Below, piece by piece: positions 58,664 through 64,000 of a DNA stretch of 64,000 nucleotides. The DNA lies in the NCBI GenBank assembly GCA_011390955.1, contig JAABRM010000009.1:117819-181818 (forward strand), in the 5' to 3' direction. The notes under the pieces were generated by a model. The model made no database searches, was not told where the DNA came from, and worked only from the letters and a program-made list of their open reading frames with translations. A program made the translations under genes and the position numbers. The DNA comes from Oscillatoriales cyanobacterium (GTDB lineage: Bacteria; Cyanobacteriota; Cyanobacteriia; Cyanobacteriales; Laspinemataceae). Every line of letters starts with the position of its first letter. Position 1 is the stretch's first letter.

Positions 58664-61600
58664 ATGCCTCAACCTCCCTATTTTAACCAGACAAACAATT
58701 CGTCAATAAATCCAGAAGATTGCTCCGTAATATTACTGAGAGATCGCCAAGTAAGAATGCTGTTTGAGACGGCGCTAGATGCGATCGCGATCGCGGATGA
58801 GGAGGGGCGATACTTGGATGTCAACTCCGCTGCCTGTAAACTATTTGGCTTAGAGAAAGAAGAGCTAATCGGACGCCGGATGGCTGAGTTTGTGTCAGGG
58901 GATTTGCCGGAGGTGTGGCAACAAGTTCAGGCACAAGTTCAGGCACAAGTTCAGGCACAAGTTCAGGCACAAGTTCAGGCACAAGTTCAGGCGCGGGGTG
59001 AGTTCCGTTTAATCCGTAGTGATGGGGAAATTCGCTTTGTGGAATATGCCGGACAAGGTAATTTTTCACCCCAGGGCTATCTCTGGGTCATGCGAGATAT
59101 TACGCCAGCGAAACAAGCTGAGTTGGAAATACAAGAACTCAGGCAAATATTAGCGCAAACAAGAGAGCAAAATCCCCAAAATTATCCAGATCGAAATCAA
59201 GTTAGGTTCAAAGAATCTGGCTGTCTAGAAGAAATTGCCCGCCATATCCCTGGAGTTATTTATCAGTTGCGGCGGCGTCCCGATGGAACTTACCATTTTC
59301 CCTACGCTAGTGAGGGGTTAAGAGATGTTCATGGGGTTTCTCCCGCCGAAGTGCGCTTTGATGCAACTGCGGCTTTTCAATATATTCATCCCGATGACCT
59401 TTCCCGCGTTCATCAATCTATTACTAAATCTGCCGAGCAGCTTACTCCTTGGTGTTGCGAATATCGCACTTGTTTTCCCGATGGGCGATCGCGTTGGTTG
59501 TTAGGTTATGCTAACCCAAAAAAAGCAGCCGATGACAGTATTAGTTGGTATGGCTGCATTCAAGATATTAGTACAAATAAAGCTACCGAAATCGCTTTAC
59601 GAGAAGTTAGTCGTCACTGGCAATTAGCGATAGAAAGTGCGGGAGATGGCACTTGGGATTGGAATCTGAAAAGCAATCAAGCGATCTTTTCTCCGCAGTG
59701 GAAATCGATGCTGGGTTATGAAGATGATGAAGTTGGCAATAGTTTAAGAGAATGGGAAAATCGGCTACATCCGGACGATCGCGCCCGGTGCTATGCAGAT
59801 ATCAGCAAATACCTGAACGGCGAAACCTCTAGTTATTGTAATGAACATCGCCTGCTTTGTAAAGATGGTACTTACAAGTGGATTTTAGCGCGGGCGCGGG
59901 TAGTTGAATGGGACAAAAATGGTCGGCCTTCGCGGTTGGTTGGCACTCATTGTGATATCAGCGATCGCCGCATGGCAGAGGAAAATTTACGCGCTTCTCT
60001 GAAGAATTTATCGGATATTAAATTTGCCTTAGATCGAGCGGCGATCGTAGCGATTACTGATGTTAAAGGTAAAATTAAATATGTCAACGATAAATTTTGC
60101 CAAATCTCTAAGTTTTCCAGGGCAGAACTAATTGGTCAAGACCATCGTTTACTCAATTCCGGCTATCATCCTCCAGAGTTTTTCCAAAATCTTTGGCAGA
60201 CTATTTCCAGGGGGCAAGTTTGGCAAGGAGAAATCAGAAATAAAGCTAAAGATGGCACCTATTATTGGATGGATACGACTATCGTTCCTTTTCTGAGTGA
60301 AGACGGTCAAATTACTCAGCATTTAGCAATTAGATTTGACGTGACCTCCCGCAAACAAGCCGAAGCGAAAATTCAGTCACTTCTGGCTCGCGCCCAACGG
60401 CTTCATGCCATTGGCATATTAATTCGTAATTCTTTGGATTTATCCACGATTTTAACCAATGCAGTGCAGGCAATTTATGCGGAAATTGATGTGGATATTT
60501 GTACTTTTGGCTGGTATAGAGAAGAAGAAAATTACCCAGTTTTGTCAGTGGTGACAGAGCAGAAAAAATCGGATTTGCCCAGTTGGTTGAGAAATTATCA
60601 AATAGATGAATTTCCCGGTTTATTTGAGCATATTTGCCGGGGGAGAATTTACCAGGTTGATTGCCGAGAGAGTTCAGAAGATGAGGCGATAAAAAACTTT
60701 TGTCAAGCTTCTGGGGTTAGTGCCTACCTTTGTTTGCCCATCCATACTGCTGGAGGCGAAATTGGGGCGATCGCGATGGGGACAATTGAAGCTAAGTCTC
60801 CGTGGACTCAGGAGAATATTGAACTTTTGCAAGATGTCGCTAACCAAGTTGCGATCGCGATCTACCAGTCCCAACTCTATCGCGAATCCCAGCAAAAAAC
60901 TGAGGAACTTTCCCTCGCTTATCGGGAATTACAGCAAACCCAAACTAAATTAATTCAAGCGGAAAAAATGTCCAGTTTGGGCGAGTTAGTAGCCGGAATT
61001 GCCCATGAAATTAATAATCCGGTGAGTTTTATTTATGGTAATCTGCAACCCGCTGCGGATTACGCTACGGACTTAATTCAGCTAGTTGCACTTTACCAAG
61101 AACATTATCCGCAGCCCCCCCAGGAAATTGCTGATTTCCAGGAAGCGATCGATCTGGAATATATGGTAAGTGATTTTCATAAGTTGCTCAAGTCCATGAA
61201 TAATGGGGCGGTACGCATTAGTAATATTGTCAAGTCCTTGCGGACATTTTCTCGACTAGATGAAGCAGATTTAAAGAAAATCGATATCCATGAAAATCTC
61301 GAAAGTACCCTAGTTATTTTGCAAAGCCGCTTGAACGGTCGGACAGGGAAACCGGAAATTATGTTGGCGAAAAACTACGGAGAAATACCTTTGGTTAAAT
61401 GCTATGGTGGTTTATTAAATCAGGTATTTATGAACCTGTTAGTTAATGCGATCGATGCCATTGAAGAACGGCGCAGCAGCCTAGAACCTGCCCAGCAATT
61501 AGATTATATTGGCTGGATTACTATTACGACTTGTATTATGTCGGAAAACCAGGTTTTAATCTCAATTCGGGATAATGGTTTGGGCATGAGTCCAGCGGTA

Positions 61601-61771
61601 CAAGCAAAAATATTCGATCCTTTTTTTACCACGAAACCTGTGGGCAAAGGCACGGGGATGGGTTTGGCAATTAGCTATCAAATTATCACCGAAGACCATC
61701 ATGGTAATTTACGGTGTATTTCCACTCTCGGCAAGGGGACTGAATTCGCGATCGAGTTGCCCATGCGGTAA
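58664..61771 (+). CDS. Multi-PAS/GAF sensor histidine kinase
   Basis: A protein of 1035 residues. Four PAS/PAC units lie at about 28-155 (VMRDITPAKQAEL), 185-310 (GCIQDISTNKA), 320-440 (GTHCDISDRRMAEE) and 450-565 (AIRFDVTSRKQAEA), then a GAF domain (about 585-735), the H-box VAGIAHEINNP (His near 783) and an HATPase domain ending KGTEFAIELP. The first PAS contains six 12-bp QVQA repeats. The C-terminal half is paralogous to the truncated kinase at 1-1551. No membrane segment is visible, so it is a cytoplasmic sensor. The partner regulator is not in the neighbourhood. Confidence 0.95.
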   Translation: MPQPPYFNQTNNSSINPEDCSVILLRDRQVRMLFETALDAIAIADEEGRYLDVNSAACKLFGLEKEELIGRRMAEFVSGDLPEVWQQVQAQVQAQVQAQVQAQVQAQVQARGEFRLIRSDGEIRFVEYAGQGNFSPQGYLWVMRDITPAKQAELEIQELRQILAQTREQNPQNYPDRNQVRFKESGCLEEIARHIPGVIYQLRRRPDGTYHFPYASEGLRDVHGVSPAEVRFDATAAFQYIHPDDLSRVHQSITKSAEQLTPWCCEYRTCFPDGRSRWLLGYANPKKAADDSISWYGCIQDISTNKATEIALREVSRHWQLAIESAGDGTWDWNLKSNQAIFSPQWKSMLGYEDDEVGNSLREWENRLHPDDRARCYADISKYLNGETSSYCNEHRLLCKDGTYKWILARARVVEWDKNGRPSRLVGTHCDISDRRMAEENLRASLKNLSDIKFALDRAAIVAITDVKGKIKYVNDKFCQISKFSRAELIGQDHRLLNSGYHPPEFFQNLWQTISRGQVWQGEIRNKAKDGTYYWMDTTIVPFLSEDGQITQHLAIRFDVTSRKQAEAKIQSLLARAQRLHAIGILIRNSLDLSTILTNAVQAIYAEIDVDICTFGWYREEENYPVLSVVTEQKKSDLPSWLRNYQIDEFPGLFEHICRGRIYQVDCRESSEDEAIKNFCQASGVSAYLCLPIHTAGGEIGAIAMGTIEAKSPWTQENIELLQDVANQVAIAIYQSQLYRESQQKTEELSLAYRELQQTQTKLIQAEKMSSLGELVAGIAHEINNPVSFIYGNLQPAADYATDLIQLVALYQEHYPQPPQEIADFQEAIDLEYMVSDFHKLLKSMNNGAVRISNIVKSLRTFSRLDEADLKKIDIHENLESTLVILQSRLNGRTGKPEIMLAKNYGEIPLVKCYGGLLNQVFMNLLVNAIDAIEERRSSLEPAQQLDYIGWITITTCIMSENQVLISIRDNGLGMSPAVQAKIFDPFFTTKPVGKGTGMGLAISYQIITEDHHGNLRCISTLGKGTEFAIELPMR
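58922..58993. repeat. 12-bp VNTR in the kinase PAS domain
   Basis: Six tandem CAAGTTCAGGCA units encode QVQA. Copies are identical except the last base, so the array is probably variable in length; changes by one unit keep the frame. Confidence 0.9.
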
Positions 61772-61819
61772 TCGGCGATCGACAATATAGCGATATTTAA
61801 TCACAATATTTATTCTTGT

Positions 61820-62020
61820 AGGGTGGGCAATGCCCACCCTTTTTTCGCTGAATTTAGAAATAGTATTAAATTCCCGTAGACCCAAATCCCTTAGAGGCTT
61901 GTAGGGTGGGCATTGCCCACCCTTTTTTTGCTGAATAAAGGTTAAATTACCGTAGAGGCAAATCCCTTAGTTAGGGGCTTGTAGGGTGGGCATTGCCCAC
62001 CCCTTTTTTTGCTGAATTTA
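61820..62020. repeat. Three GGGTGGGCATTGCCCACCC hairpins with T-runs
   Basis: Hairpins AGGGTGGGCA / TGCCCACCCT lie at about 61820-61840, 61902-61923 and 61982-62003, each followed by 5-7 T. The first lies 49 bp after the kinase stop and can act as its terminator. Between them lie copies of the 3' end of dut (61860-61894 exact; about 61940-61970 diverged). Confidence 0.8.
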
Positions 62021-62124
62021 GAAATAGTCAGGAATTACGCATAAACGCTATCTGTAGGGTGTGTTAGCGAAGCGTAACGCACCAATACCCCATATATAGA
62101 GTGGTTGCGTAAGTCCTAATAGTA

Positions 62125-62571
62125 TTAAATTCCCGTAGACCCAAATCCCTTAGCGCCTCTGGTAGTGGCGCTAATTTCTCCGCGACAAATCTCCACCTTT
62201 GGCCGTAAAACTGGGGCAATCACCATTTGAGCAATTCTCATCCCTTTTTCTACCTGAAAATCCTGCGGAGAATGATTGATTAAAATCACTTTAATTTCTC
62301 CCCGATAGCCTTCATCAATCGTCCCCGGACTATTCAACACCGTGATGCCATGCTTGGCCGCTAAACCACTGCGAGGGCGAACTTGCGCCTCGGTTAAATG
62401 GGGTAATTCGATCGCAATTCCCGTCCCCACCAACCGCCATTCACCGGCAGGAATTAAAATGTCTTCATACGCTAACAAATCCATGCCCGAATCCGTGTCA
62501 TGGGCATAGGTGGGAACTTGGGCATCGGCATATAACAGATGAATCTGAATCTTCATGTTGATTTTGACCAT
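62125..62571 (-). CDS. dut: dUTP diphosphatase
   Basis: A protein of 148 residues; a start at the ATG at 62556 (MKIQIHLLYAD) is equally possible. The trimeric enzyme turns dUTP into dUMP plus PPi. All five motifs are present: I DTDSGMDLLA, II RPRSGLA, III GTIDEGYRGEIKVILIN with the catalytic Asp, IV RIAQMVI and V RGAKGFGSTG. It is divergent from the dCMP deaminase gene with 74 bp between them; both yield dUMP for thymidylate synthesis. Its last 35 bp (including the stop) are duplicated downstream. Confidence 0.96.
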   Translation of the reverse strand: MVKINMKIQIHLLYADAQVPTYAHDTDSGMDLLAYEDILIPAGEWRLVGTGIAIELPHLTEAQVRPRSGLAAKHGITVLNSPGTIDEGYRGEIKVILINHSPQDFQVEKGMRIAQMVIAPVLRPKVEICRGEISATTRGAKGFGSTGI

Positions 62572-62645
62572 AATTGCATTTGTCTATATATAAATCCTGG
62601 TAGGATTTTTTTAGCCTTTTGTAGCGAAACATAAAAATTTTGATT

Positions 62646-63209
62646 ATGATGGAAAATAAACCCCAAGCATCCCAACTCGACCTCAGACCCACCTGGGATG
62701 AATATTTTCTCATGTTGGCGAAATTGGCGGCTACACGGTCGAGTTGCCTAGCGTTTCCCGTGGGGGCGGTGATTGTCAAAAATAAGCAGGTGTTAGCGAC
62801 GGGCTACAATGGCGCCCCGGCTGGTTCCCCCCACTGTACCACCCAAGGATATTGCTATCCGGGATTAAGTAGTTGTGATGCTTCCTCAACTTTGCCCTCT
62901 CGCGCTGTCCATGCGGAGGCAAATGCGATCGCGCAAGCGGCAAAACATGGGATTTCCACGGAAGGGGCTTGTATTTACGTCACCTTAGAACCTTGTCTCT
63001 CCTGCTTAAAACTGGTGATTTCCGCTGGAATTCACGAAATTTACTATGAAACCTCTTTTAATAGTGGGGAAAAAGCCTTAGTTAGAGATTCGTTTATCGC
63101 TGAGGGATTAGTCACCCTCAAACAAGTTCAAGTATCAGAAACCATTGCCCAAAAAGCGGCGTCATTTCTACTAAATCCCACGTCAATTCCTGGAAATAAA
63201 AATTTTTGA
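62646..63209 (+). CDS. dCMP deaminase (ComE-like)
   Basis: A protein of 187 residues. The zinc-site motifs are HAEANAI (His plus catalytic Glu) and PCLSC. The region CTTQGYCYPGLSSCDASSTLPSR is the long loop typical of dCMP deaminases (ComEB family), which separates them from plain CDA or tRNA deaminases. It converts dCMP to dUMP. Starts at 62646 and 62649 are both possible. It shares a short promoter region with dut. Confidence 0.92.
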   Translation: MMENKPQASQLDLRPTWDEYFLMLAKLAATRSSCLAFPVGAVIVKNKQVLATGYNGAPAGSPHCTTQGYCYPGLSSCDASSTLPSRAVHAEANAIAQAAKHGISTEGACIYVTLEPCLSCLKLVISAGIHEIYYETSFNSGEKALVRDSFIAEGLVTLKQVQVSETIAQKAASFLLNPTSIPGNKNF

Positions 63210-63263
63210 TTTACGTTGACAAATCATGTTAGCTCATTTTGCTATTTTCTTTCTAAAAATACC

Positions 63264-64000
63264 ATGAATAAACCAATTTTTTGTTTTAAAACCTTGACTG
63301 CCACCCTGTTAGCTGGGTTAATTCCCGTGCTATTTTTGGCAGCTTGCGCCCCCAATTCCCAAGAAACAAGTAGACCCGCTTCAAGCGATCAACAAATGGG
63401 CAGTGACGGGACAATAACACCAGGAGCAAGCACACCAGCACCAGCGACAACCACACCGGATACTCCAGCCCCCGCAACTCCCCAGGAACAAGTAGCAAAT
63501 GCACCGCTTATGAGGGCGGAAACCAAAACGGAACCTTTAAAAATGTCGGGGAATATTGCTAAACCCCAAGAAGGGGAAATTGAAGACTTTAATACAGAAC
63601 AATATAATCTCATCGCAGAGAATCCATTTCAACCCGTGACCGTTAGCCCACTGTCTACATTTTCTATTGATGTAGATACGGCTTCTTATAGTAATTTACG
63701 GCGGTTTATTAGTCAGAAAACTTTGCCCCCTGTGGATGCGGTGAGAATTGAAGAGTTGATTAATTATTTCCCTTACGACTATCCCCAACCGGAAGGAGAT
63801 AAACCTTTTTCCGTTACTACAGAAATTGCTCAAACTCCCTGGAATTCCAAACATCAATTAGTCAGTATTGGCCTACAAGGAAAAAGTATCGTAGCGGAAG
63901 AACTGCCACCGAGTAATCTGGTATTTTTGTTGGATGTGTCCGGTTCCATGAACGACCCCAATAAGCTACCATTATTAAAATCCTCTTTTCAGTTACTTGT
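63264..64000 (+). CDS. von Willebrand factor A lipoprotein, 3'-truncated
   Basis: At least 245 residues are visible and the frame is open at the window end. The signal peptide ends in a lipobox (LFLAAC, Cys near residue 28), so it should be lipid-anchored. A Thr/Pro/Ala-rich linker follows, then the N-terminal domain of YfbK-like vWA proteins (FSIDVDTASYSNLRRFI; VRIEELINYFPYDYP) and the MIDAS start LLDVSGSMND. Such proteins bind divalent metal; the biological role is not defined. Confidence 0.9.
   Translation, partial: MNKPIFCFKTLTATLLAGLIPVLFLAACAPNSQETSRPASSDQQMGSDGTITPGASTPAPATTTPDTPAPATPQEQVANAPLMRAETKTEPLKMSGNIAKPQEGEIEDFNTEQYNLIAENPFQPVTVSPLSTFSIDVDTASYSNLRRFISQKTLPPVDAVRIEELINYFPYDYPQPEGDKPFSVTTEIAQTPWNSKHQLVSIGLQGKSIVAEELPPSNLVFLLDVSGSMNDPNKLPLLKSSFQLL

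Overview
The window is chromosomal DNA from a cyanobacterium, most likely a filamentous, repeat-rich one of the Oscillatoriales type. The evidence is a very high density of the HIP1 octamer GCGATCGC, a CP12 regulator, a CcmK3/CcmK4 carboxysome shell pair, a CruA-type lycopene cyclase, an RRM-type glycine-rich RNA-binding protein and several gene families seen mainly in cyanobacteria. No rRNA, CRISPR array or prophage was seen. Species cannot be fixed from the sequence alone.

Layout. 1-1.55 kb: the 3' part of a PAS/GAF histidine kinase. 1.7-10 kb: an accessory stretch of small toxin-antitoxin-type modules (DUF4258/YgiT, two PIN-toxin pairs, orphan antitoxin-like genes, DUF29, a nucleotidyltransferase) among dispersed palindromes, interrupted by the housekeeping gene pheT. 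10-19.5 kb: pbpC, obg (frameshifted at its 3' end), fmt, small unknown genes and tRNA-Gly. 19.7-31.7 kb: cruA, a coiled-coil protein, a phosphoesterase, a FIST sensor protein, cp12, a DUF3177 membrane protein, a DEAD-box RNA helicase, rimO and a tiny membrane protein. 32.4-37.6 kb: a CNNM/CBS membrane protein, tRNA-Tyr, tRNA-Thr, tRNA-Arg and three conserved unknowns. 37.7-39.0 kb: a frameshifted tnpB element bounded by 17-bp inverted repeats. 39.2-43.7 kb: a methyltransferase, an NAD(P)-binding protein and purU, with two MITE-like elements in a 1.2-kb gene-free stretch. 43.9-55.1 kb: a Gld-type ABC system (ATPase, permease, GldG-like protein) whose usual DUF4340 partner is separated from it by a two-component pair (propeller hybrid kinase plus GGDEF response regulator). 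55.9-64 kb: an RNA-binding protein with a candidate RNA switch, ccmK3-ccmK4, an RDD membrane protein, a large PAS/GAF kinase paralogous to the one at position 1, divergent dut and dCMP deaminase genes (both make dUMP), and the start of a von Willebrand lipoprotein.

The most unusual property is the repeat load. At least six families of short dispersed palindromes, heptanucleotide arrays built around a conserved core, and 9-, 12-, 24- and 84-bp tandem repeats occur between genes and also in frame inside genes. A perfect 30-bp palindrome adds ten codons to pheT, a second element sits elsewhere in pheT, and a 9-bp repeat block sits in the pbpC transpeptidase domain. No completely new multi-gene system can be claimed from sequence alone. 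The strongest candidates for follow-up are the in-frame palindromic elements, the composite heptamer/core element, the 5' leader of the RNA-binding-protein gene, and the Gld-type ABC system with its shared acidic low-complexity tails.
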